Source: Mycolicibacterium sp. CBMA 247
GTDB taxonomy: Bacteria > Actinomycetota > Actinomycetes > Mycobacteriales > Mycobacteriaceae
Reading direction: 5' to 3'
DNA length: 64,000 bases
NCBI RefSeq assembly: GCF_009729095.1
Contig: NZ_VTGX01000005.1
Span: 124,001 to 188,000, forward strand
Shown in pieces: positions 1 through 8,398 of the stretch; positions within the stretch are counted from its first letter, which is position 1, and each line of letters starts with the position of its first letter. A program made the position numbers and the translations under genes. Under the pieces are notes generated by a model. That model worked only from the letters and a program-made list of their open reading frames with translations. It made no database searches and had not been told where the DNA came from.

Positions 1-718
1 CGTTCTCGCCGCCACGGATGATGAGCGTCGGCACGGTGATGTTGCCGAACATCTCATCCTCGACACCCGGAATGGTCTGACCCGGTTTCGGCACGAACGC
101 GTTGAGCCAGCGCAGCATCAGCTTAAGGAACTCATCGGAGTCCTGGGCCAGGATTCGGTCGCGGTTGGCTGGGTTTTCGGCGCTGCGCTCTTTCCATTCA
201 TCAATGGCGGCAACGGCGTTCATGCCAGCTCCGCGCACGGCCAGAATGCTCGGCACGATGTAGTAGGAACCGAGCACGAACGACCCGTACACGCCGCCGA
301 CGATGTTCCACACCACGAGCTTGGTGACGACCTCGGGGTAGAGCATGGCGGTAAGCATTGAATCGCGGGCCCCGCCGGAACCGCCGGCGAGGATGCACGG
401 ACCGATGCCCAGCTTGGTGATCAGCGCCGAGAGTGTCTCGGCGCGCATGTGTGATTCGCTCTGGCCGTAGAACTGCACGTCGGAGCGGCCACAATTGGGC
501 CGGTCCCACAGCAGCACCCGGTAGCCGCCCTTGACCAGGGCCTGGGCCAGCGGGCGCAGGCCCGGGATGTCCTTGCTGAACCGGCCGCCTGGCGTCAGTG
601 CGATGAAATCGCCTTCTTTACCGAGGATCTCGTAGACGACATTGCCGCCGTTGATCTCGATGGTCTTCTCGCCCCGTTTGAGATCCGGGGTGCCCAGGGG
701 GAATCCTGCTTCGCTCAT
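1..718 (-). CDS. alpha/beta hydrolase (C-terminus beyond window edge)
   Basis: The reading frame opens at ATG 718 and stays open to base 1, so the C-terminal part, with the catalytic His, is missing here. The protein begins MSEAGFPLGTPDLKRG. It shows the strand-turn WDRPNCGRSD near residue 71 and a nucleophile elbow AGGSGGARD with the candidate Ser near residue 114, typical of alpha/beta hydrolases of the C-C bond hydrolase or haloperoxidase type. There is no signal peptide, so it is probably cytoplasmic. Its ATG overlaps the stop of the Rieske gene (ATGA), so it is the last visible gene of the minus-strand operon starting near 3395. The substrate is not deducible. Confidence 0.85.
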   Translation of the reverse strand, partial: MSEAGFPLGTPDLKRGEKTIEINGGNVVYEILGKEGDFIALTPGGRFSKDIPGLRPLAQALVKGGYRVLLWDRPNCGRSDVQFYGQSESHMRAETLSALITKLGIGPCILAGGSGGARDSMLTAMLYPEVVTKLVVWNIVGGVYGSFVLGSYYIVPSILAVRGAGMNAVAAIDEWKERSAENPANRDRILAQDSDEFLKLMLRWLNAFVPKPGQTIPGVEDEMFGNITVPTLIIRGGEN

Positions 719-1107
719 GCCATCACCAACACTTCATCTCCAACCACACGGACCGGGTAGGTACGGATACTCCATTCCGGCTTCACCGCGGTGGTGCCGG
801 TCGCCAGCTCGAAACCCCATTGGTGCCAGGGGCAGTAGATGTACTCCTTGTCGCGCACCATCACCGCGTCGCCGGGCACCTTCTCGTCGACCACCGTGCG
901 GCCCCTGGTGCGACCTGTGCACAGCGGACCGCCCTCGTGCGGGCAGTAGTTGGCGATGGCGTAGAAGGTGCCGTTGACGTTGTACACGCCGACGCCGTGG
1001 CGCCCGATCGGCACCAGTTTGTGAGTGCCGGGCGGGATTTCGTCGACATTGGCGACAACATGTTCGCGTCCCTGCGCGAGTCTTGGACGCTTTTCGGGCT
1101 CGTTCAC
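715..1107 (-). CDS. Rieske [2Fe-2S] ferredoxin-like protein
   Basis: A 130-residue protein starting at GTG 1107 (VNEPEKRPRL). The cluster ligands are visible as CPH in NYCPHEGGPLC and CPWH in YCPWHQWGF, the Cys-X-His / Cys-X2-His arrangement of Rieske domains. There is no mononuclear-iron catalytic domain, so it is an electron carrier or small oxygenase component rather than a complete dioxygenase. The start shares one base with the TAG stop of the upstream amidohydrolase and its stop overlaps the hydrolase ATG, implying translational coupling. No oxygenase large subunit lies nearby; its partner could be elsewhere, possibly one of the P450 systems (inference). Confidence 0.9.
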   Translation of the reverse strand: MNEPEKRPRLAQGREHVVANVDEIPPGTHKLVPIGRHGVGVYNVNGTFYAIANYCPHEGGPLCTGRTRGRTVVDEKVPGDAVMVRDKEYIYCPWHQWGFELATGTTAVKPEWSIRTYPVRVVGDEVLVMA

Positions 1108-2249
1108 TAGAACACCCGCACCTGTCCTTCGAGGACCGGAACGGTCTCGGGCAGCTTGTAGGTCTCGATGCCGTTGCGGAACATGATGGCCTCGCGTGCG
1201 TGCTCGGGCAGGTGCTTGATCAGCCAGCGCGGATCGTCGAAGGTCCAGTGTGGGTAGTCGCTGGAGTACAGCAGGATCTTCTCGCACTCCATCCACTCGA
1301 AGGCCCGGGAAAGTTCGGTCTTGTCCTCGGGGTAGTCCAGCGGCTGGGTGGTGAACTTGATGTGGTCCTTGACGTATTCGGACGGCTTGCGCTTGATGTC
1401 CATCCAGTTCTTGCGTTTTTCGTAGATGGCGTCCATGCGCCACATCAGCGGCAGGATCCAGGTGAACGCGTGCTCGACGAATACGATGCGTAGCGTCGGG
1501 AACCGGTCGAACACGCCGTCGAAGATCAGGCTCATCACCTGGTTGGCGGCCAGCAGCGAGTAGCTGACCATGAAGTCGTGGTTGTAGCTGGGCAGCCCGA
1601 CCGGCGGGGTCGGCAGCGTCTCGTACTCGCCGCGAGACAGGTGGCAGCTCACCGTGATGTCGTGCTTGGTGGCCGCGGCCCAGATCGGGTCGTACTTCGG
1701 GTCGCCCCAGGACGGGCGCGGCTCGGCCTTCATCAGAACCTGTGCCATGTACGGGTGTTCGGCCCACTGCTCGATCTCGGCCACCGCCAGCTGCGGCTCC
1801 TCGATCGCCACGCAGACCGATCCGCGCCAGCGCTCGTGCCAGTTGTTGTGGCTGTCGAGCCAGTGATTGGCCAGCCACAGGTTGGTCGCGGTGCAGTACG
1901 CCGCAGTGGCCTCGCCCAGCCGGTGCTCGGAGTGGGTCGGCTCCAGGATCGCGATGTCCGAGCCGGCCTCCATGATCAGCTGGCGCAACGCCATATCCGG
2001 GTCACTGCAGGCGAATTCGCCGTCCGGGGGAAAGGCGTCAACGCGCATGGCAAAGGCATGGGCGTAATCCGGTGCGTCGTAATAGATCTGCTCGCCGACT
2101 TTGTGGCTCAGGAAGTACTTGCTGCGCCAAGGCTCGGGGATGTACTCGATCAGCTCGCCGCGTCGCGGCATGGGGTGAACATCGGAGTCGACGCACCGAA
2201 CGGCGATCCGTTCGGCTGCCGGGACCCGCGGGTTGGTCGTGATTGACAT
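1107..2249 (-). CDS. amidohydrolase-2 (ACMSD-like TIM barrel) family protein
   Basis: A 380-residue protein of the metal-dependent hydrolase/decarboxylase family that includes ACMSD and gamma-resorcylate decarboxylase. Visible metal-site elements are DSDVHP near residue 21, the strand-5 His in TVSCHLSRG, and the distal Asp in YSSDYPHW. All expected ligands look intact, so catalysis is plausible. It lies 24 bases downstream of a paralogous amidohydrolase and overlaps the Rieske gene by one base. Whether it hydrolyses or decarboxylates cannot be decided from sequence. Confidence 0.88.
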   Translation of the reverse strand: MSITTNPRVPAAERIAVRCVDSDVHPMPRRGELIEYIPEPWRSKYFLSHKVGEQIYYDAPDYAHAFAMRVDAFPPDGEFACSDPDMALRQLIMEAGSDIAILEPTHSEHRLGEATAAYCTATNLWLANHWLDSHNNWHERWRGSVCVAIEEPQLAVAEIEQWAEHPYMAQVLMKAEPRPSWGDPKYDPIWAAATKHDITVSCHLSRGEYETLPTPPVGLPSYNHDFMVSYSLLAANQVMSLIFDGVFDRFPTLRIVFVEHAFTWILPLMWRMDAIYEKRKNWMDIKRKPSEYVKDHIKFTTQPLDYPEDKTELSRAFEWMECEKILLYSSDYPHWTFDDPRWLIKHLPEHAREAIMFRNGIETYKLPETVPVLEGQVRVF

Positions 2250-2273
2250 CTGTGCTGTGCCTCCCTCGAGTGC

Positions 2274-3395
2274 CTACTGCGCCGCAACGGTGGACGATGG
2301 GACGAGACCTGCGAGCTCTTTCTCCAGGCCGTACAGCTTTGCGGCATTGCGCCACAACAGCTTGTCGCGTTGTTCGGTGCTGAACGCGCTGGGGACCTCC
2401 GGTTCGTTCAGCTGCCAGTGCGGGTAGCTGGAACCGAACATCACCATGTCTTCCTTGCCGGTGAAGCCGAACCACTCGCCGGCGAACTCGGTGTCACCGG
2501 GTCCGTCGAGGGCGCCTTGGACGAAGTACACGTGCCCGGGCAGGTAATCGCTGGGCATCTTGGGCGCCCACGGGGTCTGCTCCAGGTGGGGGCGGCCGAA
2601 ACAATCCATCCGCCACATGAACGGCGTCAACAGATCCGCGGCGCCGTCGGCCCAGACGAACTTCAGTGTGGGCGTCCGTTCGAACACGCCCTCGGCGATC
2701 ATGTTCATCAGGTGATAGATGTAGTTGAGCGCCATGAAGCCCAGGTACTGCTCGTAGGTTCGGGTCTTGCCCGACGGGGTCGGCGCGAACTGGATTCCGG
2801 CCCCGCCCTCGATGTGTACGGCCACCGGCAGTCCGGCCGCGGCAGCGGCGTCCCACAACGGCCAGAACTGCGGCTTGCCATAGAGTTCGCGCGATTGCAT
2901 CGGCACGCCGATCTGGACAACGCGCGGATGGTCCTTGTACTTGTCGATCTCGCGCAGGGCGCCGGCGATGTCGTCCGGGTTGACCCGAATGGTGCCGCGG
3001 AACCGCTCGCCGTGCTCGTCGTGCTCCAGCCAGCGGGTCACCATCATGGCGTTGTGCGCGGCGGCCAGCGCCGTGCCGAGGTGACGGTCGGGCATGATGC
3101 CGCGGGTCATCGGATGCAGGATCGCGATATCGACGCCGCGGTCGGTGAACAGGTGCTGCGCGGCGATGTCGGGATCGGAGCCGGGGTACTGGCGGTCTGG
3201 TCCCTTCGTGCCCTTTGCGTACTCGCCACCGGGTGCGCCGTACCAGTTCATCTCGTAGTCGGGGAAGCCGCGGCTGGCGAACGGCTCCTTGAGGAAGTTC
3301 TGCCGCAGGTCGTTGTTCGAGCCGAAGAAGACGTGCACGCTCGCATCGATAAGCGGTGAGTTGGCGGGCACACGCGTCCCGTCGGTTTGCTCCAT
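2274..3395 (-). CDS. amidohydrolase-family protein with altered metal site
   Basis: First gene of the minus-strand operon and a paralog of the next gene. ATG 3395 (MEQTDGTRV) begins the conserved part; a TTG six bases upstream (3401) has better spacing to GGAGG and may be the real start. The open frame continues to 3566, but that extension does not look coding. Key residues differ from its neighbour: DASVHV replaces DSDVHP, and FGSSYPHW replaces YSSDYPHW, so the distal metal-binding Asp is Ser. The strand-5 His (VAVHIEGG) remains. It may be a non-catalytic partner of the neighbouring enzyme or use another mechanism (inference). Confidence 0.83.
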   Translation of the reverse strand: MEQTDGTRVPANSPLIDASVHVFFGSNNDLRQNFLKEPFASRGFPDYEMNWYGAPGGEYAKGTKGPDRQYPGSDPDIAAQHLFTDRGVDIAILHPMTRGIMPDRHLGTALAAAHNAMMVTRWLEHDEHGERFRGTIRVNPDDIAGALREIDKYKDHPRVVQIGVPMQSRELYGKPQFWPLWDAAAAAGLPVAVHIEGGAGIQFAPTPSGKTRTYEQYLGFMALNYIYHLMNMIAEGVFERTPTLKFVWADGAADLLTPFMWRMDCFGRPHLEQTPWAPKMPSDYLPGHVYFVQGALDGPGDTEFAGEWFGFTGKEDMVMFGSSYPHWQLNEPEVPSAFSTEQRDKLLWRNAAKLYGLEKELAGLVPSSTVAAQ

Positions 3396-3677
3396 GGCCA
3401 AGGCTGTCCTCCGATGTTCGTCCGGAACGAGCTGTGCACACCGCAGTTGGCAAGGTGCTATTACGCCGGACCTTAGAGCCAGTCTAGATCCATATTCTTC
3501 GATAGCAAGAACATAGTTCTCGGAGGGGCATGGCGCTTCGCTGCAGGTAAGCACTGTGCTGGCCACCGACGCAGCGTCCGACTCGGGAAAACCGCTACCT
3601 GATAGAGGAGAATGTCACAACATAGAAAGAGAATGCTATTCTCCTCTCGGACGTGACAGTGCAGCAGGAGGCGGCGG
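3396..3677. promoter_or_regulatory. divergent promoter region with two GAGAAY-type palindromes
   Basis: This 282-bp region separates the amidohydrolase operon (minus) from the acyl-CoA dehydrogenase pair (plus). It holds two 15-bp inverted repeats of the same design: AAGAAC-ATA-GTTCTC at 3507-3521 and GAGAAT-GCT-ATTCTC at 3629-3643, plus a single GAGAAT at 3608-3613 spaced 21 bp from the second site. A Shine-Dalgarno GGAGG (3667-3671) serves GTG 3678. No gene is seen. Confidence 0.6.
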
Positions 3678-4682
3678 GTGCTACTCGAATTCGATGCCGA
3701 TCAGCGGCTATGGCAGGAAACCGTGCGCGACGCGGTGACCAAGCAGTGCCCGGCAACGCTGGTCCGTGAAGTGGCCGAGCAGGGTGTCGATCCGGCACTG
3801 CTGTGGCAGAGCTATATCGACCAGGGTTGGACCGAGCTCACCGACTCGGAGAATGCGGTGGAACTGGCCATCGTGCTCGAGGAACTCGGCCGGGCCACCG
3901 ATCTGACGCCGTATCTGGCGACGATGACGCAGTACGCGCCGCTGGCGGGGGACCGCTTCGACGCGGCCAAGGCCGGCGCCGCGGTGTACAGCGGTGTGAC
4001 GGCCAACCGGGATGCCTCCGGCTGGGTACTGACCGGAACCGGGCATCACGTGCTCGACGGCGACCGGGCGCAGAACCTGGCCGTCGTGACCGACGGCGGC
4101 GTGTTCCTGGTCGACGCTGCCAAGGCGGTCGTTCATCGCAGCCCGATCTTCGATCCGGTGCTGCACGTGGCCGAGGTGTCGTTCGACAACGTGCATGTCG
4201 ATGACGCCGACCGCGTTCACGTCGATACCGAGAAGGCCCGCCACCTGGCCCTGACCGGCATGGCCATCACCATGGTCGGTGCCTCCCAGCGCGTTCTCGA
4301 TCTGGCTCTCGAACACGTCAAGCAGCGCCAGCAGTTCGGTGTGGCGATCGGGTCGTTCCAGGCGGTGCAGCACAAGGCCGTCGACATGCACGTCGCGATC
4401 GAGCGGGCCCGCGCGCTTTCGTACTTCGCCGCGCTGACCATCGCCGCCGATGACCCGCGCCGGCGGTTGGCGTCGGCGATGGCCAAGGCCGCGGCCGGGG
4501 AGTGCCAGGCGGTGGTGTTCCGTCACGGTCTGCAGCTGTTCGGAGCCATGGGCTTCACCTGGGAGAACGACGTGCAATTCGCGTTGAAGCGGGCCAAGGC
4601 CGGTGAGCTGCTGCTGGGCGGCGCCGCCGAGCATCGCGCGATGATCGCCGCCGAGTACCGCACGACCTACAGGGGACTGTAA
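3678..4682 (+). CDS. acyl-CoA dehydrogenase, short FadE-type subunit
   Basis: A 334-residue acyl-CoA dehydrogenase starting at GTG 3678, six bases after GGAGG. It is shorter than the usual ~385 residues, as are FadE28/ChsE1-type subunits. The C-terminal half carries family features such as QRQQFGVAIGSFQAVQH and QLFGAMGFTWENDVQF. The next gene, a full-length paralog, starts directly after the TAA. In mycobacterial steroid catabolism such adjacent pairs form alpha2beta2 heterotetramers acting on side-chain CoA thioesters; a heteromeric enzyme here is inference. A GAGAAT-N3-ATTCTC palindrome lies 34 bp upstream. Confidence 0.9.
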   Translation: MLLEFDADQRLWQETVRDAVTKQCPATLVREVAEQGVDPALLWQSYIDQGWTELTDSENAVELAIVLEELGRATDLTPYLATMTQYAPLAGDRFDAAKAGAAVYSGVTANRDASGWVLTGTGHHVLDGDRAQNLAVVTDGGVFLVDAAKAVVHRSPIFDPVLHVAEVSFDNVHVDDADRVHVDTEKARHLALTGMAITMVGASQRVLDLALEHVKQRQQFGVAIGSFQAVQHKAVDMHVAIERARALSYFAALTIAADDPRRRLASAMAKAAAGECQAVVFRHGLQLFGAMGFTWENDVQFALKRAKAGELLLGGAAEHRAMIAAEYRTTYRGL

Positions 4683-5858
4683 ATGCAGCTGACATTCGAT
4701 TCCGACGTCGAGGCCTTCCGCGCCGAGTTCTCCGCATTTCTCGATGCCAACCTGCCGTCGGAGGCGCAGACGCTGGAGCGGCCCCGGTCGGTGTCGCACA
4801 TGCCGCAGTGGGCCCGCGACTGGCAGCGCCTGCTGTTCGACAACGGCTGGCTGCTGCCGTCCCAGCCGCCGGAGTTCGGCGGACGCAACGCCACCGTAGT
4901 GCAGCAGTTCGTCCACCTCGACGAGCTGTGCCGCCGTCGGATCTACCACAGCTTCAATCCGCAGGGTGTCAACATCATTGCGGCATCACTGCTTTCGTTC
5001 GGTTCCGAGGAGCAGAAGCAGCGCTGGGCGGTGCCGGTGCTGCGCGGTGAGAAGACCGCGTCGCTGGGAATGAGCGAGCCGAGTGCGGGTTCCGACCTCG
5101 CCTCGCTGCGTACCCGCGCGGTTCTCGACGGTGACCATTTCGTCGTCAACGGCCAGAAGGTGTGGACCTCAGGCGCCCATGACGCCGATTGGCTGCTGAC
5201 CTTCGTGCGCACCGACCCGGATGCGCCGAAGCACAAGGGAATCAGCGTGCTGATCATCCCGACCGACACGCCGGGCGTGGTGTGCCGGCCGTTCGCCGAC
5301 ATGACCGGCGAGGAGAACCTCGACTTCAACGAGGTCTTCTTCACCGACGCCCGGGTGCCCGCCGAGAACCTGGTCGGCCCGCTAAACGGCGGGTGGGGCG
5401 TGGCCAACGGATCGCTCGGCCACGAGCGCACCATGATGTGGCTCGGCTTCGCCGACCGAATCGACAACATGCTGGCCGACTTCCATCCGCGCACCGAGTT
5501 GGAGCGCGACCAGTACGCCACCACGATCATGGACTACCAGGCACTGCGGGCGATGGGTTCGGCGGCGCTGGCCAAGGCCTCACGCGGCGAGATGGACACC
5601 GCCTCGGTGTCGGTGCTCAAGCTGTTCGGCTCCGAGGCCGAGCGCAATGCATTCGAGAACGCGTTGACCGCGGCCGGGCCCGACGGATTGATCCACCCGA
5701 CCACGTCAGGTCCGTACGAGCACATGAACCTCGACCACTACTTCTCCAGCTGGTTCGAGCGCTACGCCAGAAGCTTCGGCGGCACCATCGCCGGTGGTAC
5801 TTCGGAGATTCAGCGCAACATCATCGCCACCCAGGTGCTGGGGTTGCCGCGCCGCTGA
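4683..5858 (+). CDS. acyl-CoA dehydrogenase, full-length FadE-type subunit
   Basis: A 391-residue flavoenzyme. Typical motifs are SLGMSEPSAGSDLASLRT (substrate/FAD region, ~residue 130), VWTSGAHDADW, and the C-terminal GGTIAGGTSEIQRNIIATQ (FAD and dimer contact). ATG follows immediately after the TAA of the short dehydrogenase, so the two are co-transcribed and likely associate. It would introduce an alpha-beta double bond into an acyl-CoA. A strong hairpin follows the stop. Confidence 0.93.
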   Translation: MQLTFDSDVEAFRAEFSAFLDANLPSEAQTLERPRSVSHMPQWARDWQRLLFDNGWLLPSQPPEFGGRNATVVQQFVHLDELCRRRIYHSFNPQGVNIIAASLLSFGSEEQKQRWAVPVLRGEKTASLGMSEPSAGSDLASLRTRAVLDGDHFVVNGQKVWTSGAHDADWLLTFVRTDPDAPKHKGISVLIIPTDTPGVVCRPFADMTGEENLDFNEVFFTDARVPAENLVGPLNGGWGVANGSLGHERTMMWLGFADRIDNMLADFHPRTELERDQYATTIMDYQALRAMGSAALAKASRGEMDTASVSVLKLFGSEAERNAFENALTAAGPDGLIHPTTSGPYEHMNLDHYFSSWFERYARSFGGTIAGGTSEIQRNIIATQVLGLPRR

Positions 5859-5884
5859 ATTTCCTTGGGGTGCTTACCTTCAGC

Positions 5885-5930
5885 GTCACGCCAGAGTGGC
5901 TCTCGCGTTCGGGAGTCATTCTGGCGTGAC
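5885..5930. terminator. hairpin terminator between convergent genes
   Basis: Arms 5885-5902 and 5913-5930 pair over 18 bp with two G-U wobbles around a 10-base loop; the outer 10 bp (GTCACGCCAG / CTGGCGTGAC) are perfect. It lies just after the dehydrogenase stop. Confidence 0.65.
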
Positions 5931-5987
5931 AAGGCGTGGGAGTGCCCGTGAGGCGGGCCAGCGTGAAGGCGCTGTGGTCCGGACAGC

Positions 5988-6018
5988 AGTGTGCCCCTCC
6001 TGGATGAAGGGGCACACT
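5988..6018. terminator. second hairpin of the convergent intergenic region
   Basis: AGTGTGCCCCT (5988-5998) pairs perfectly with AGGGGCACACT (6008-6018) around a 9-base loop, 14 bases beyond the stop of the minus-strand porin-like gene. It probably terminates that gene. Confidence 0.6.
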
Positions 6019-6031
6019 CGTTGAGTTGCGG

Positions 6032-7393
6032 CTATTCGGATTCGCGGTGTTTGCCGACGTTGCCGCGCGAGGTGCTGGAGCTGTCACCAGTATTCGAGCT
6101 GGTGGACGCGCTGCTCTTGTCGCTGCGGCCAGTGACGTTCTTGGCTGCTGTCTTCAATCCGTCTGTCATGTCCTTAACCGTCTTGGTGATCCCGTCGCGA
6201 ACGCTCTTCGACGAGTTCCCGGAACCGCTGCCCGCCGGGGTCGAGCCGTGCCTGGTCTGACCGGGCACGATCTTGTTGCCATCGGTTGGGTCGGTGGCGC
6301 GGGTCGTGCTGACGACCTTCGCGGCCCCGTCATCAGAGGCTGCCAAATCGTCGGTTCCCGTGGTTGTCTCGGTGCCCGCGGGTGTCGCTGTCTTGGTTTC
6401 CTTGGTTTCCTTGGATCCGTTGGTTGACTGGGCACCTTCGGATGGCCCGGTTCCCGCAGCCTCCGCAGCGACTTCCTTGGCTGGCGTAACGGCTGCGGGA
6501 CTGGTTGCTGTGACCGCCGGGGGAATTGCCAGGGTCACCGTGCGCGCTGCGGCTTTGGGTGCTGCGGTCAGCCCGGAAAATTCGGCCGGTGGCCGGAGGA
6601 AATACGCAAGCGTCGCCCCTGCGTCCAAGAACCCGTTGATGGGACCGTACAAGCCGAGAAGCCCATAGGTGTTGGTGGCTGGATTTCCGTTGAGCAGTTC
6701 CCGGGTGAAGTTCGCCGCGCCGGTGGTGATGGCGTTGGCGATCTTCTCCGGGTTCCCGGTGCCCAACGCGCCGGCCACGCCGGTGATGCCATTGATGATC
6801 TGGGTTTGTATGGCGTACACAGAGTTCTGAATCGGTAAGCCGACACCTACCAGGTAGGAGATCGGAAGGTTTTCAATCAATACCTGTGCGTCCGCGAGCG
6901 GCTTCGTCAGCACGCTGACGAGCCGAGGTAGGTCTTTCATCACGAGGGGAACCCATGGGCCGATGAAGCCCCCTTCGATGGTCCGAAGGGCCTTATCGAT
7001 CTCCCCCGCCTGAAGCAGACCGATCGCGGTCTGGAGATTCCCCGGCACGGCGAGCGCTACCGCGGCGAGTGCTTGGGCAACATCGGTGCCGAGTCCGGCC
7101 AGGGTGCCCGCGCTTTCGAGCTGGTTGAGGGCGAGCGCCTTCAAGATCGGCATCGGGTCCGCAAAGATCTTCTGGCCGATGACCTGTGAGTTCGTCATCG
7201 CCTGCTCGAGGATGGGCGCGAACACCTCGAGCGGATTCAGCAGAGAGGCGAGTTGCACCTCTGCGGTGCGAATCGTGGCCGCTTGGATGTCGGGCAGCGG
7301 TGCGCTGACCGGTGCGACCGGTGTTGCCGCGATGATGCCGGCGCCGGCCAAGGCGACCCCGGCGGTGAGATGCGAGCGAATATTTATGTGCAT
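6032..7393 (-). CDS. secreted porin-like (GjpA-type) Ala/Val-rich protein
   Basis: The preferred start is ATG 7393 (MHINIRSHLTAGVALAGAG), preceded by AGGA at good spacing; ATG 7420 adds nine residues without a ribosome site. A signal peptide covers about the first 30 residues. The next ~260 residues are hydrophobic and helical (VQLASLLNPLEVFAPILEQ, LLGLYGPINGFLDAGATL), as in actinobacterial proteins annotated as GjpA-type outer-membrane porins. The last ~170 residues are low-complexity Thr/Ser/Ala/Lys sequence. It is monocistronic. The porin function rests on resemblance only; it could be another mycomembrane or surface protein. Confidence 0.7.
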   Translation of the reverse strand: MHINIRSHLTAGVALAGAGIIAATPVAPVSAPLPDIQAATIRTAEVQLASLLNPLEVFAPILEQAMTNSQVIGQKIFADPMPILKALALNQLESAGTLAGLGTDVAQALAAVALAVPGNLQTAIGLLQAGEIDKALRTIEGGFIGPWVPLVMKDLPRLVSVLTKPLADAQVLIENLPISYLVGVGLPIQNSVYAIQTQIINGITGVAGALGTGNPEKIANAITTGAANFTRELLNGNPATNTYGLLGLYGPINGFLDAGATLAYFLRPPAEFSGLTAAPKAAARTVTLAIPPAVTATSPAAVTPAKEVAAEAAGTGPSEGAQSTNGSKETKETKTATPAGTETTTGTDDLAASDDGAAKVVSTTRATDPTDGNKIVPGQTRHGSTPAGSGSGNSSKSVRDGITKTVKDMTDGLKTAAKNVTGRSDKSSASTSSNTGDSSSTSRGNVGKHRESE

Positions 7394-8398
7394 GCGATTC
7401 CTATCATTGTCGTGACTCATACCGCGCGGAAAGCTATCTGAGAAACTGCTGACAATTACACAAATTGAACAGATAGAAGAATGTGTTCATTGGGACCCCA
7501 TGGCAGGCGGAAGTCGCACCGGCGATGCCAATGTATGTGGCTAGTACACACTTTCACCGCCACGGCGGAGGATGGCCAATTACCTGATTGAGCGTCAAGC
7601 GTGCGGAGAATTGGAGATTTCTTCCCAAATCGGCGCAATTATCGACCCGTACCGTCGAGCCCGACCGGCGGGCACTGCAACGAAAAATACAGCAAACCCT
7701 CAGTCCTTCTGCCGGATTGAAGGCTGATGCCGGGATTGGACCGGACGTTTTGCGGCAATTGGGTTATCAGCGCTCCTGGCGAGACCACCCGGCCGCGGTG
7801 GTGGCGATGACTTCAGCGATATGGCCCGCGCGACGCACAGCTGTCATCGAAACGCGAAGAGGTAGCTGCAAGAGAAGGTTCCGTCCGTTACGCCCCGCGG
7901 GGTCTTTCCTGGCCGCCAGAGGGAATCCCGGTGGACCGGGGGAACCTATCGACAATCTTCGCGAAAGACATTCACATTCTGTAACACGTTTGAATTATTG
8001 ATCGAGATCGTCCTTGCGCGGCGTCGGCCTTGACCGGCACCGCCCCCGGGGTCTCGAGGTCATGGATGCTTGCTCCAGTCCAGCGAAGCCAGAAGCGACA
8101 CGTCATATCAGCCGCCCCCACACACGCATTCGGGAATCGATCACCGCGATCCGGCTTTGCTGTCCGCCCGGCTTCAGGCGACCCGATTCAGCGCGCTGCG
8201 GGCTTGGACACGACCAGGCACACCAACGAAGACATCTAGTTGGAGGCAAATCCTTGACCTCCGCTGAACGCACGTTTAATGTACCGAACATGCGTTCAGT
8301 CGGTGTCGCGGTCGGCCGCTCAGCCCGCGCGCGGCGATCGAGCAGTTTGGAAAGCAGCCGATGAGTCGCAGCGCTCACCGAGAAGAGGACGAAACCAG
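7394..8398. other. 1-kb region without a convincing gene
   Basis: This stretch between the porin-like gene and the methyltransferase is more AT-rich than its flanks at its left end. An open frame at 7588-8001 (137 codons) lacks recognisable protein features. A small inverted repeat (TGAACA 7466-7471 / TGTTCA 7484-7489) lies near the porin start, and a longer one (8265-8298) precedes the methyltransferase. A non-coding RNA or decayed gene cannot be excluded. Confidence 0.5.
8265..8298. promoter_or_regulatory. 34-bp inverted repeat upstream of methyltransferase
   Basis: Perfect 8-bp arms TGAACGCA (8265-8272) and TGCGTTCA (8291-8298) flank an 18-bp centre that itself contains ACGTT and GAAC elements. 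It lies about 100 bp before ATG 8399 and is a candidate operator. Confidence 0.45.

Noticed and set aside
3507..3521. AAGAAC-ATA-GTTCTC considered as a KstR box
   Set aside because: KstR sites have a 2-bp spacer between AAC and GTT; here it is three, and most related sites have GAGAAT rather than AGAAC.
7588..8001. 137-codon open frame in the 1-kb gap
   Set aside because: No ribosome site at a good distance, no domain or hydrophobicity pattern, and Arg/Pro-rich composition typical of chance GC-rich frames. Not listed as a gene.
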